A DNA stretch of 64,000 bases from Dasania phycosphaerae (GTDB taxonomy: Bacteria > Pseudomonadota > Gammaproteobacteria > Pseudomonadales > Dasaniaceae), in contig NZ_JAPTGG010000005.1 of NCBI RefSeq assembly GCF_026891035.1, forward strand, positions 1 through 64,000, in the 5' to 3' direction. The position numbers were made by a program, and so were the translations under genes. A model generated the notes under the pieces. That model did no database searches. It was given only the letters and a program-made list of their open reading frames with translations, and had not been told where the DNA came from. Of the stretch, positions 9,709 to 18,776 are shown piece after piece. Positions within the stretch are counted from its first letter, which is position 1, and each line of letters begins with the position of its first letter.

Positions 9709-12078
9709 ATGAATATTATTAATGACAATGTTGTGTCGCCTTATTCTGTTAAGCGTTGGGCACAATGCATCACAATTAGCACGGCACTGCTGTTAACCGC
9801 CTGTGGTAATAGTTCTAAAAATACGCAAAATTCGGTTAATCCTGCCGATGATGAAACGCCTACATCGCGGGTGAGTTTTAAACCTGCTGATGGCATCTTG
9901 CCCCTGCCCAGTGATTTATTATTTTCGGGCACCACCGATGGCACTTTAGAAATGCCAGACGAAGTGGCCGGACGAGCAGCGGGTGGCGCGGATTATACTG
10001 ACCCAGCCGTGGCGCTGGGCGCCTTAGATGGCTGGTCTACGCAAATGCCTATTATTGTTAATTTTGATATGGCTGCGGGTACCACCCTAGACGCCAGCTC
10101 TATTAGCGGCAAGGTGCGCATTTTTGTAGTACATAAAAGTAATGGTGCAACCTGCAATGGTAACCCTACCGCCATACCTGCTGGTTTGCCTTGTGCGCCT
10201 ACTGGCACTGAACTGACTTTTGGGGTGGATTTTTTCACCCAGGCTGGCGAGGATAGCCTCACTGTTTTACCTCTAACACCACTAACGGCCAACACAACTT
10301 ATGTAGTGGCATTTATCAGTGGTATTAGTGATTCTGACGGCAATGAGGTAAAGGCTTCGGCAACCTATCAATTGCTAAAAGATACGGAAGAAGATTTGTC
10401 GGGCAACGCATCTTTAGCCAGTCTGCAAGCCGTGATAGAAATATACGAAGGCATGATTGCTGCCGCCACCGGTGGGGCGGTGAATAGTGATAATTTAATT
10501 TATTCCATGGCTATGTCTACCCAGTCGGTGGGTGATGATATGGGAGTGATTAAATCGCTGTTAGCATTGTCACCGCCTTCAATAACAGTAGCTGACCAAG
10601 GCTATACGGTAAGAACATTTCTGACCGGTGCGCTGGGTTCCGACCCTGGTGCAGCCTTCGATGCGGCGCAGTATTACGCTGGTACCATCACCTTGCCTTA
10701 TTACTCGGCTATACCTACAGGTGCTAATCCTATGGCGCCTATCGATACGCCTTGGAAAGCACTGTGTGATAACGGGCTACTGATTGCTGCAGGTGCTACC
10801 GGCCCGGCGGGACCCAATGATGCGACCTGTAATGCTTTAAGCGGTGGTGCTTTGCGTGATTACGGCCTAGATAGCGACAGGCATATTACTCAATATAATT
10901 TCATCCCCGAGGCGCGCACTAACGATGTTATTGATGTGCAAATGACTATACCCACTAGCGGTTCATGCTCGGCACCCTATAAGGTGGCGATACTGCAGCA
11001 TGGTATTACCTCTACCAAGGAAGCTATGTTGTTAATGACCGCTGCCTTATCTGCTCCGCCGGTGTGTATGGCTACGGTGGCTATAGATCATCCCCTACAT
11101 GGCAGCCGTGGTTTTGATTTAGGTGGCGATCCCGGTGATGAAATCAATGCCTCTACTGTTTCTGGCACTCACTATATGAATCTAAGTGCCTTACTAGTGG
11201 CCAGAGACAACTTAAAACAAAGCATGGCCGATATGTTGGGTTTACGTAGGGGGTTAGAGAGCGTTACTGGTGCCAGCATAGATGACGATAATGTATTCGT
11301 GGCTGGCTTATCCTTAGGCGGTATTAGCTCGGTAGGCTTTGCCGCTGTGGCTAACGCTACAGTCGATGCCACCTTTAATGTGGAAAACATATCCATACAC
11401 AGCGCTGGTGGTGGCATAGCAGCCTTCTTAAACGAATCGGCTAGTTTTGGCCCGCTAGTACAGTCTGCGGTGATTTCAGCCGCTGGCGGTGACTTGGCCG
11501 ATGAGTTAGTCGCGTTTATGGCCAGCCCCGCGTCGGCTTGTACCGGCTTTACGGTAGGCACAGAGGCTTATACTACATGTCAGTACAATGCCTTTTTAGC
11601 TCAGCTCAGTGCCAATAATGAAGCGGCAAAATTAACACAAATACAATCGACTATGGCTTCATTTGTATTTGCCGCACAAACTGTGGTGGATTCGGGTGAC
11701 CCTAATAACTACGCGGCTAGCTTAGTGGCCAGCAGCACACCGGTACACCTAACCGAGGTTATAGGCGATGGCGGCAGTAACTTAGCTGACCAGGTGATAC
11801 CTAATCAAACCACTGCGGTACCCTTTGGTGGCACCGAGCCTTTGGCGGCCCTGTTAGGCTTAGCCGGTGTTGATACCAATACCGTTGGTGGTGCCTTGGT
11901 ACGCTTTACCAAGGGTAAACACGGCTCCCTGTTAGACCCTACAGCGTCTACCGAAGCGCCTAACGCCGCAGCCAACTTAGCAGTAACCACCGAAATACAA
12001 ACCCAGGTGGCTAACTTCTTTGCCATACCTAGCACGGTGGTAATAACCGATGATACTTATGTAGCTCCTGGTGACTAA
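9709..12078 (+). CDS. Surface lipase/lysophospholipase lipoprotein, VolA/Pla-1 type
   Basis: A 789-residue lipoprotein with a Sec signal and lipobox LLLTACG, so the mature protein is anchored by Cys. The region FKPADGILPLPSDLLFSGTT followed by DPAVALGALDGWST matches the bacterial virulence-factor lipase N-terminal domain. The alpha/beta-hydrolase part contains LQHGITSTKE (oxyanion side) and the nucleophile elbow GLSLGG. A His in GKHGSLLDP near the C terminus could complete the triad. Relatives such as Vibrio VolA are surface-exposed and release fatty acids from lysophospholipids. Its place after acdH-fadB-fadA and a TonB receptor fits lipid scavenging. The ATG at 9709 was chosen because it gives a proper lipoprotein signal. 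The open frame to 9661 overlaps the receptor gene. Confidence 0.88.
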   Translation: MNIINDNVVSPYSVKRWAQCITISTALLLTACGNSSKNTQNSVNPADDETPTSRVSFKPADGILPLPSDLLFSGTTDGTLEMPDEVAGRAAGGADYTDPAVALGALDGWSTQMPIIVNFDMAAGTTLDASSISGKVRIFVVHKSNGATCNGNPTAIPAGLPCAPTGTELTFGVDFFTQAGEDSLTVLPLTPLTANTTYVVAFISGISDSDGNEVKASATYQLLKDTEEDLSGNASLASLQAVIEIYEGMIAAATGGAVNSDNLIYSMAMSTQSVGDDMGVIKSLLALSPPSITVADQGYTVRTFLTGALGSDPGAAFDAAQYYAGTITLPYYSAIPTGANPMAPIDTPWKALCDNGLLIAAGATGPAGPNDATCNALSGGALRDYGLDSDRHITQYNFIPEARTNDVIDVQMTIPTSGSCSAPYKVAILQHGITSTKEAMLLMTAALSAPPVCMATVAIDHPLHGSRGFDLGGDPGDEINASTVSGTHYMNLSALLVARDNLKQSMADMLGLRRGLESVTGASIDDDNVFVAGLSLGGISSVGFAAVANATVDATFNVENISIHSAGGGIAAFLNESASFGPLVQSAVISAAGGDLADELVAFMASPASACTGFTVGTEAYTTCQYNAFLAQLSANNEAAKLTQIQSTMASFVFAAQTVVDSGDPNNYAASLVASSTPVHLTEVIGDGGSNLADQVIPNQTTAVPFGGTEPLAALLGLAGVDTNTVGGALVRFTKGKHGSLLDPTASTEAPNAAANLAVTTEIQTQVANFFAIPSTVVITDDTYVAPGD

Positions 12079-12105
12079 TAGGCTTTAAGGTTAAACTAAT
12101 CCCGC

Positions 12106-12132
12106 AAGCCCGGTACTAGCCGGGCTTTTTTA
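12106..12132 (+). terminator. Rho-independent terminator after the lipase gene
   Basis: AAGCCCGG, a six-base loop, CCGGGCTT and then a run of T form a perfect 8-bp hairpin with a U tail, 27 bp after the lipase stop. It closes the lipid-use locus. Confidence 0.93.
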
Positions 12133-12147
12133 TGGTGGGAATTTTTT

Positions 12148-12168
12148 AGCTACAAGCTACAAGCTACA
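12148..12168. repeat. Heptanucleotide tandem repeat AGCTACA (3 units)
   Basis: Three exact AGCTACA units stand just upstream of the parvulin gene. Read on the other strand in another phase the unit is CTTGTAG, the same heptad as at 1769-1810 but inverted. Confidence 0.9.
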
Positions 12169-12176
12169 AGAAAGAG

Positions 12177-12464
12177 ATGAAGGTTATGGCGACGGCATTG
12201 GCAAGGCATATATTGGTTAGTAGTAAGGACGAGGCCGAAAAATTAAAGCAGCGTTTAGCTAAGGGTGAGGACTTTGCCAAGTTGGCGAAAAAGCACTCTA
12301 GCTGTAAGTCTGGCCGCCGTGGTGGTGACTTAGGCGAGGTTAGGCCGGGGCAAATGGTAAAGGCCATAGACCAAGTGATTTTTAAAAAACCAGTGCTAAC
12401 CGTGCATGGCCCTATTAAAACCCAGTTTGGTTTTCATTTGGTGCAGGTGGTGTTTAGAGACTAA
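12177..12464 (+). CDS. ppiC: Parvulin-type peptidyl-prolyl isomerase
   Basis: A small cytoplasmic prolyl isomerase of the PpiC type, about 92-95 residues and a single rotamase domain with no signal peptide. Recognisable blocks are ARHILVSS, GEDFAKLAKKHSSCKSG, RGGDLGEVRPGQMV and KTQFGFHLVQV. The start is ambiguous. ATG 12177 has a purine-rich stretch directly against it, while ATG 12186 gives the MATALARHIL start closest to known PpiC proteins. The gene lies after a terminator and a heptad repeat and converges with the minus-strand gene ending at 12490. Confidence 0.93.
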   Translation: MKVMATALARHILVSSKDEAEKLKQRLAKGEDFAKLAKKHSSCKSGRRGGDLGEVRPGQMVKAIDQVIFKKPVLTVHGPIKTQFGFHLVQVVFRD

Positions 12465-12489
12465 GGGCGAATGAGGACGGTCATTTACC

Positions 12490-13227
12490 TTAAACAAGCT
12501 TTAATTCGCTGTATAAAGCACAGTGGTCAGATAAACGCTGCCAGTGGCCGTGATTAAGCACCTCGGAGTGCAGTACTGAAAATCCTCGGGTATATATTCT
12601 ATCCATAGGAAACACCGGCAGTAGCGCGGGAAAGCTTAAGGCTAACTTGCCCGTGTGGTCTTGATGCACATCACTAATATTTAATTGCCGCTGTAACTTT
12701 TTGTCCAATTTTCCCTGCCAATCATTAAAGTCGCCGGCAATAATCAGCGGTGCATCGCTAGGGCAGCTGCGCTCAATAAACTGCAGTAGTTTTTTATATT
12801 GATAATTACGCTCTATGCCAAATAGCCCCAAGTGTACACAGTACACATAAATGCTGCCGGCTATTACCCCGTGCAAAATACCGCGCTGCGAAAACTGCCA
12901 CTTAGATACATCTTTATTATGCCATTCGCTAAATGCCTGTTTGCTTAATATGGCATTACCATGGTGGCCATGGTTATAGCTGGCATTTTTACCATAGGCG
13001 TAGTGCGGCCATACTTGGTCGGCTAAAAACTCAAACTGTGATTCTTTGGGCCAATGGCTGTGTTTGTTTTCGTGCTTGTCGTGGCGGCCCAATACCTCCT
13101 GTAAAAAAACCAGGTCGGCATCGGTGTCACGTATGGCATGGCGTATTTCAGATAGCAGGTAACGACGGTTACTACTGCTAAAGCCTTTATGAATATTATA
13201 GGATAAACACTTAATCGTTTTGCTCAT
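12490..13227 (-). CDS. Endonuclease/exonuclease/phosphatase family protein (YbhP-like)
   Basis: A 245-residue protein of the EEP superfamily, metal-dependent phosphodiesterases. Motifs in order are CLSYNIHKG (metal site Asn), DLVFLQEV (metal site Glu), AGDFNDW and the C-terminal SDHCALYSEL with the catalytic Asp-His. No signal peptide is visible. The gene sits 2 bp downstream of the ClsB-like gene, the same pairing seen in E. coli ybhP-clsB. That supports the YbhP assignment and a link to phospholipid metabolism, but the substrate is unknown. Confidence 0.87.
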   Translation of the reverse strand: MSKTIKCLSYNIHKGFSSSNRRYLLSEIRHAIRDTDADLVFLQEVLGRHDKHENKHSHWPKESQFEFLADQVWPHYAYGKNASYNHGHHGNAILSKQAFSEWHNKDVSKWQFSQRGILHGVIAGSIYVYCVHLGLFGIERNYQYKKLLQFIERSCPSDAPLIIAGDFNDWQGKLDKKLQRQLNISDVHQDHTGKLALSFPALLPVFPMDRIYTRGFSVLHSEVLNHGHWQRLSDHCALYSELKLV

Positions 13228-13229
13228 GG

Positions 13230-14375
13230 CTACATCCAGTAACGTAACATACGGGCAATGGTTCCCAGCGCTTTTTGTATCAGGGAGTGTTTAAAATCAT
13301 CGCGCTTAATTTCAAAAGCTTGGTCTATATCGCTAAGTATAAAATTACTTAACTGCTGCTGGCTAGAAGGTTGGGTTAGTATAATATCCAACTCTAAGTC
13401 ATGCAGCGAGCTGCGATGGTTTAAATTGGAACTACCCAATAAATAAAACTCATCAATAATCATCGCTTTGGCGTGTAAAAAACTAGGTAAGTATTCGTAA
13501 ATGCGTATGCCGGAACTTAATAAATCATGGTAATAGCTATTGGCAAGATAGGGAAATAAAATCACATCTGAGTGGCGTGGCACTACGACTCGCACATCAA
13601 TATTGCGTTGGGCTGCTAGCTTAAGTGCTTTAATGATACGGCCTGAGGGGGCGAAATAAGCGCTAACTATCCATATTCTCTGCTTGGCGTTATTGATTTT
13701 TTTAACCAATAAATGATTTTTTCGTTTGCGTGAACGGTGGCTAAAATTATGCCAATAAAACTGAAAATGATGGGGCAGGGTTTTAGGGTGTTGTTTGGTT
13801 TTTGAGCGCTGCCAAAAATGGTCAAAGTTATTGCTGATGGCGGCGACATTGGCGCCGCAAACCATAACACCATAATCGCGCCAGTTTTCACCGCCATTAG
13901 CTTTACTTAGATGTTGGTCGGTGATGTTAAAACTGCCTGTCCACAGTTGTTTGTAATCGATTATGCATAGCTTGCGGTGGTCGCGGTGATTAATTTTCTG
14001 GAAAAAGTGTAGTGCTTTTTGAAAATAATTACCTTCAAACGCAGATCGTCTATATTGGCTGAGCTGCCAGGGCAGGGGGTGAAAAATACGTATTTCTATG
14101 CCGTGTTTTTCTAGCTCTAAAGCCGCTTTTAGCCCTGAGTTGTAGGAGCCTATGCCATCTATGAGTACGCGCACAGTAATTTTGCGTTTTACTGCCTGGG
14201 CTAGAGCCGCGATGATGCTGCGGCCGGTTTTATCGTAATTAAAAATATAAAAATTAAGATCTATACTTTGTTTGGCTTGGCTGATGGCACTTATTAAGGC
14301 CTCAAAATAGAGTTCGGCATTATCAAATAAAGCTTCTTGTTGCCAACTATAGGGTTTGAGTGTTACTGCTTGCAT
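13230..14375 (-). CDS. clsB: Cardiolipin synthase B-like phospholipase D family protein
   Basis: A 381-residue transphosphatidylase with two HKD motifs: HRKLCIIDYKQLWTGSFN (about residue 135) and HAKAMIIDEFYLLGSSN (about residue 300). Both keep the His-x-Lys-x4-Asp signature. ClsB-type enzymes build cardiolipin or phosphatidylglycerol at the inner membrane. There is no N-terminal double transmembrane segment as in ClsA, and the length fits ClsB/YbhO. It is packed between the quinone oxidoreductase gene (5 bp gap) and the YbhP-like gene (2 bp gap), so the three are probably co-transcribed. Confidence 0.88.
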   Translation of the reverse strand: MQAVTLKPYSWQQEALFDNAELYFEALISAISQAKQSIDLNFYIFNYDKTGRSIIAALAQAVKRKITVRVLIDGIGSYNSGLKAALELEKHGIEIRIFHPLPWQLSQYRRSAFEGNYFQKALHFFQKINHRDHRKLCIIDYKQLWTGSFNITDQHLSKANGGENWRDYGVMVCGANVAAISNNFDHFWQRSKTKQHPKTLPHHFQFYWHNFSHRSRKRKNHLLVKKINNAKQRIWIVSAYFAPSGRIIKALKLAAQRNIDVRVVVPRHSDVILFPYLANSYYHDLLSSGIRIYEYLPSFLHAKAMIIDEFYLLGSSNLNHRSSLHDLELDIILTQPSSQQQLSNFILSDIDQAFEIKRDDFKHSLIQKALGTIARMLRYWM

Positions 14376-14380
14376 AATAG

Positions 14381-15379
14381 TTATAGGTAGCTGTCATCCA
14401 TGGATAAGATGATTTTTCCTATATGTTGGTTACTTTCCATTAGCTCATGGGCTAGTTTTACCTTATGTAGTGGAAAAATTTTGGCTATGACAGGCTTAAT
14501 GTCACCGTTTTCTAAAAACGGCCAAATATACTGATGTAATTGGGTGGCTATATGCGCCTTCATCTCACTGCTTTGCGAACGCAGGGTAGAGCCGCTAAGG
14601 CTTAAGCGTTTAAGCATTACGGGCATAAAATTTACTTCTACCTTACTACCTTGCAAAAAAGCGATATTAACAATACGGCCGTCTGGTGCCGCGGCTTTAA
14701 TATTACGGTTGATATAATCGCCGCCGACTATATCGAGTATGACATCGGCACCGTGGCCCTCGGTTGCTTCTTTAATGGCGTCCACAAAATCGACGCTGTG
14801 ATAATTAAAAGCCTGCTCGCAGCCTAGCTCTAAACAAGCTGTACATTTTTCATCGCTGCTGGCGGTAACAAATACCCTGGCACCCATGCATTTAGCCATT
14901 TGTATAGCGGCGGTGCCTATGCCGCTGGCGCCACCATGTACCAGTAAGATTTCGCCCGTTTTTAATTGTGCGCGTTCAAACACATTGTTCCACACGGTAA
15001 ACAGGGTTTCGGGCAAGGCTGCGGCCTGTGGATAACTGAGATTTTCGGGCATGGGCAGGCATTGGCCCGCAGGCACTGTTACAAATTCGGCATAGCCGCC
15101 GCCATTGGTGAGCGCGCACACTTTGTCACCGGGCTGCCATTGTTGGGGTTTAATATTGTCTCCCACACGTTCAACAATACCTGACACCTCTAGGCCTAGT
15201 ATGGGGGACGCGTCTTTGGGCGCAGGGTATAGGCCCTGACGTTGAATAATATCGGGGCGATTAATGCCTGCGGCTGCTACCCGTATTAGCAGCTCATCTG
15301 GTCCGGGGGTGGGGGCTGACATCTCTGATTGAATGAGATTTTCGGTGCCGCCAAATTTAATTAAGTCTATATAGCGCAT
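14381..15379 (-). CDS. NAD(P)H quinone oxidoreductase, PIG3 family
   Basis: A zinc-free medium-chain dehydrogenase/reductase of 332 residues. The N-terminal GroES-like part includes AAGINRPDIIQRQGLYPAP and GLEVSGIVERVG. The NADP-binding fold follows with LLVHGGASGIGTAAIQMAK. The residues that bind zinc in alcohol dehydrogenases are absent, and the sequence pattern matches the PIG3/TP53I3 quinone oxidoreductases. It is the first gene of the minus-strand group ending at 12490 and is divergent from the Pho-box-controlled receptor. Confidence 0.9.
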   Translation of the reverse strand: MRYIDLIKFGGTENLIQSEMSAPTPGPDELLIRVAAAGINRPDIIQRQGLYPAPKDASPILGLEVSGIVERVGDNIKPQQWQPGDKVCALTNGGGYAEFVTVPAGQCLPMPENLSYPQAAALPETLFTVWNNVFERAQLKTGEILLVHGGASGIGTAAIQMAKCMGARVFVTASSDEKCTACLELGCEQAFNYHSVDFVDAIKEATEGHGADVILDIVGGDYINRNIKAAAPDGRIVNIAFLQGSKVEVNFMPVMLKRLSLSGSTLRSQSSEMKAHIATQLHQYIWPFLENGDIKPVIAKIFPLHKVKLAHELMESNQHIGKIILSMDDSYL

Positions 15380-15518
15380 AGTAATAGTTAGGCTTATCTA
15401 GGTGTTTGATTGCATTATTTTAGCAGCTACATAGGCTCTGTATAGCCCGTGCTTAGGCTATTAGCTGGCCACTGGATTGCGTGCGTGGCTGCTGCTTTAT
15501 CATCGCTGCTGTGTCAGT

Positions 15519-15574
15519 CTGTCATGTTTACGTCACATAAACTTCATTTTTCTGTTGCCTAACTGAAATATTAC
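15519..15574 (+). promoter_or_regulatory. Four-unit Pho box and -10 element
   Basis: Four 7-bp half sites recur at an exact 11-bp spacing: CTGTCAT (15519), ACGTCAC (15530), ACTTCAT (15541) and CTGTTGC (15552). They are separated by AT-rich 4-bp spacers GTTT, ATAA and TTTT. This is the layout of tandem PhoB sites (consensus CTGTCAT-4-CTGTCAT). A -10-like TATTAC at 15569 begins 10 bp after the last unit, the distance expected when PhoB replaces the -35 box. It lies 108-163 bp before the receptor start. The rest of the 15380-15681 gap shows nothing else I recognise. Confidence 0.75.
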
Positions 15575-15681
15575 AACGCTTTAATAGCCGTAAATAAATA
15601 TATCGGCTGAATAAGTATTGTAGCTAATAGGCAAACTTAGCAAGGCCGGTTAACAGCGCACTAGATGAAATAGGGGTGTTA

Positions 15682-18600
15682 ATGAAACGGTCAATTGTAA
15701 GTTATTTATCCGCCGCGGCGGTTAGTTGCAGTGCTGCTTGGGCTTATGCCGACGATGAGCTAGTGATACAAGTTAATGACGCCAGCGGTGAGGTAACAAC
15801 TTTAGCAGCCAAAGTAGATGGTGGCGATAGCCAGCCCATAAGTGGCAACGGCACCGTTTCTTTTGATTTAAGTGCTGGTGGCCACAGTGTGCAACTATTG
15901 CGCAATGGCGAGGTGGTACATAGCTTTCGCTTTGATAGTGCCAATGGTCAGCTAACCGATATTAATATTGCGCTAGCCTCTGGGGCTAAACCGAAAGTAG
16001 CCATAGAGTCTTATTCAAAAAATGAAACAGCCGGGCAAAAGCTAAAGGCCGCTAAAGGTGGTTTGCAAGGTGTAGTGAGCAGCAACGGTCAAGCCGTAGT
16101 AGGCGCGATGGTGACAGTGGTGGGCGAAAAGTACAGCGCCACAACCAATGCCTATGGTGAGTATGAGTTGCAATTACCTAGGGGTATCTATGAGCTGGAA
16201 ATCAGTCATCCTGACTTAGGTAGCCAGCATGTTAAAGACTACCGAGTCGTCGCCAATGTGACTAAAGGGTCGGACTTTAGACTACGCGGTAGTGATAAGG
16301 CTATAGAAGAAGTGGTGGTTTTAGCCAAAGTGAATGTTTCCGCTTTTGAAGACAGTGAGCGTTACTCTTCAAATGTGGTAGACACCATGGGCATGGAACA
16401 ACTGGCCCGCTTTGGTGATAGTGATGTGGCCGCTTCTGTAGTGCGTGTGCCCAGTGTAACAGTGCAAGACAGTCGCTTTGTTTTTATACGTGGCCTGGGT
16501 GGGCGTTATATTACCACCACGTTGAATGGTGCTACTTTACCGAGTACTGACCCTTCTAAGCGCACAGTGCCCTTAGATTTATTCCCCAGTAATATTGTAG
16601 AGCAGTTATCGGTGCGCAAGACTTTTGTCGCCTCTATGCCCGGCGAAAGCACCGGCGGTAACTTAGTTATCAATACCCGTTCACTGTCGGAAGAAGACTC
16701 AGGCAAACTGTCGTTTACTATGGGCTATGTAGATGGTTTAACAGGCAAGAGCGCTTATGTAGACCCTCATAGCGGCGATTATGATGCGCTGGGTTGGGAT
16801 GATGGCACACGCGATGCGCCAGGCATGGTGGTAGGTATTGCCGATGCACTTAGGTACTCAGAATTTTTAAATCAAGAAGCAAAAAATAATCTGGGGCGCA
16901 TCGCGGGATTAGAACTACTTGATAATTGGGATTTGGCTAAAGATACGGCCAATCCTGATGTGTCACTCAGTATTAACTACGGCGACATTTATTATATAGA
17001 TTCAGCCGATGCCGAGCTGAGTGCATTTGCTGCCTTGAACTATAAGAATGAATGGAAAAAGAAAGATAAAGGGGTAAGGCGAACCTACGGTGGTGGTGAC
17101 TCTTCTGAAGTTGAAGATAACTTTAGCTTTGAAGAGTTCTCAAATGATATAGACGTTAGCGGCCTGGTATCACTGGGCTTAAACATCGGTGAAAGTACCT
17201 ATCAGTCCAATACGATAGTCTCTAGAGTGACTGAGGAGAGTGTACGCTTAACTGAAGGCTACGATAGTGACTCGCTACAAGAAACTATACGTTGGTCTAT
17301 AGAGTGGCAGGAGCGCGAGTTTTTATCGCAGCAATTCAGAGGCCAGCATGTCTTTGGCGACAATGAACAGCTAAGCAATGAATGGCAAGTTACTTTTAGT
17401 AGAGCTACACGTGATGCGCCCGATAGACGTGAGGTGCGTTTCGATCTAGAGGGAACGGATAATGTTTATAACTTACAAGTACCTAATCTGACTAGGCGCT
17501 ACGATGAGTTAACTGACGACAATATTGATATCTCCAGTAAATTTGACCTGCTAATAGAATCCGTAGGCGATATAGAGTCTACAGTGTCTGCCGGTTTTCA
17601 AGTGATTACACGCGAAAGGGAGTCGGAATCCAATACCTATGGTTTTACCGGTGGCCAAACCGCAATAGATGATAATGCCCCCAATTTACAAGTTAGCGAT
17701 GTTATCAATGCTGGCAATGTAACCGGTGATACTAGCACAGGTTATACCTTCCAAGATAAAACCGTAGCCAGTGATAGCTATGATGCAGAAATGGATTTAA
17801 ATAGTCTATTTGTTTCCTATGATGCCTTGATTAATTCTGAGTACCAAGTGGTGCTAGGTGCCAGATACGAAGATTATGAGCAACAAACAGAAACCTATGC
17901 CCTAGAAGGCGACCAGGCACAGGTTGAGTCGCTGTTAGAAGATGACGTGATTTTACCCAGCCTGGCATTCAACTGGTTTTTTGAAGAAGATCAGCAGCTG
18001 CGTATTGCCATTTCTGAAACCGTCTCTAGACCTGATTTTAAAGAAACCGCTAACGCCACATTCTACGATAATGAATTTGATTTTCGGGTACGTGGAAATC
18101 CCAATTTAGAGGTTTCAAAAGTTACTAACTTTGACGCTAGATGGGAGAAATATTGGTCTGATGACGAAAGCATAAGCCTTGCACTGTTTTATAAAGATTT
18201 ATCTGATCCTATAGAACGCATAGTACTTCCCGCCTCAGGAACAGCCGGTAATTCAAGAACCTTTCAAAACTCAGATTCTGCTGAAATTTACGGCATTGAA
18301 TTTGATGGCCGTAAAGTATTTCCTCTGGATAAGTCCTACGTGCAGTCCTTGTTTGTTTCGGTTAATGCCAGTTGGATAGATTCAGAGGTTGAGTTAGGCA
18401 GTGGTGAAACTCGAGAGCTGCAGGGCCAGCCTGAGTATACCTTTAACCTTGTTGTTGGCTACGACGATATTGAAAAAGGTCATGAGCTAACCCTGCTGGC
18501 TAATCAAAACGGCCAAACCATAGTCGATGTAGGTATTTCTGGCTTGCCCGATATAGTCGAAGAGCCGCGTTTTGACCTTAATCTCAATTATAAATATCAG

Positions 18601-18738
18601 TTTAGTGATGACTTGTCGTTTAAAGCCAAGCTGAAAAATTTATTGAACAGTGAGGTTGAATTTACCCAAGGAGGAAAAGTGTTTCAACGTTATGAAAGAG
18701 GGGTTCAAGTCCAGGCTGGGTTTGATTGGAATTTTTAA
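15682..18738 (+). CDS. TonB-dependent receptor with N-terminal carboxypeptidase-like domain
   Basis: A 1018-residue outer-membrane active transporter. Order of parts: signal peptide (to about AWAYA), a region of some 100 residues of unclear type, a carboxypeptidase-regulatory-like beta-sandwich near residues 115-200 (LQGVVSSNGQAVVGAMVTVV), a TonB box-like stretch EEVVVLAKV, the plug with VRVPSVTVQDSRFVFIRGLG, and a 22-strand barrel ending in WNF. I chose the ATG at 15682 because AGGGG stands 5 nt before it. The GTG at 15676 overlaps that site. A Pho box upstream suggests induction at low phosphate, and the following lipoprotein gene (38 bp away) is probably co-expressed. The substrate is not evident. 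Confidence 0.93.
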   Translation: MKRSIVSYLSAAAVSCSAAWAYADDELVIQVNDASGEVTTLAAKVDGGDSQPISGNGTVSFDLSAGGHSVQLLRNGEVVHSFRFDSANGQLTDINIALASGAKPKVAIESYSKNETAGQKLKAAKGGLQGVVSSNGQAVVGAMVTVVGEKYSATTNAYGEYELQLPRGIYELEISHPDLGSQHVKDYRVVANVTKGSDFRLRGSDKAIEEVVVLAKVNVSAFEDSERYSSNVVDTMGMEQLARFGDSDVAASVVRVPSVTVQDSRFVFIRGLGGRYITTTLNGATLPSTDPSKRTVPLDLFPSNIVEQLSVRKTFVASMPGESTGGNLVINTRSLSEEDSGKLSFTMGYVDGLTGKSAYVDPHSGDYDALGWDDGTRDAPGMVVGIADALRYSEFLNQEAKNNLGRIAGLELLDNWDLAKDTANPDVSLSINYGDIYYIDSADAELSAFAALNYKNEWKKKDKGVRRTYGGGDSSEVEDNFSFEEFSNDIDVSGLVSLGLNIGESTYQSNTIVSRVTEESVRLTEGYDSDSLQETIRWSIEWQEREFLSQQFRGQHVFGDNEQLSNEWQVTFSRATRDAPDRREVRFDLEGTDNVYNLQVPNLTRRYDELTDDNIDISSKFDLLIESVGDIESTVSAGFQVITRERESESNTYGFTGGQTAIDDNAPNLQVSDVINAGNVTGDTSTGYTFQDKTVASDSYDAEMDLNSLFVSYDALINSEYQVVLGARYEDYEQQTETYALEGDQAQVESLLEDDVILPSLAFNWFFEEDQQLRIAISETVSRPDFKETANATFYDNEFDFRVRGNPNLEVSKVTNFDARWEKYWSDDESISLALFYKDLSDPIERIVLPASGTAGNSRTFQNSDSAEIYGIEFDGRKVFPLDKSYVQSLFVSVNASWIDSEVELGSGETRELQGQPEYTFNLVVGYDDIEKGHELTLLANQNGQTIVDVGISGLPDIVEEPRFDLNLNYKYQFSDDLSFKAKLKNLLNSEVEFTQGGKVFQRYERGVQVQAGFDWNF

Positions 18739-18776
18739 AAAATATTTAAATAAGTTAACTTAACTAGGAGTTTCCT

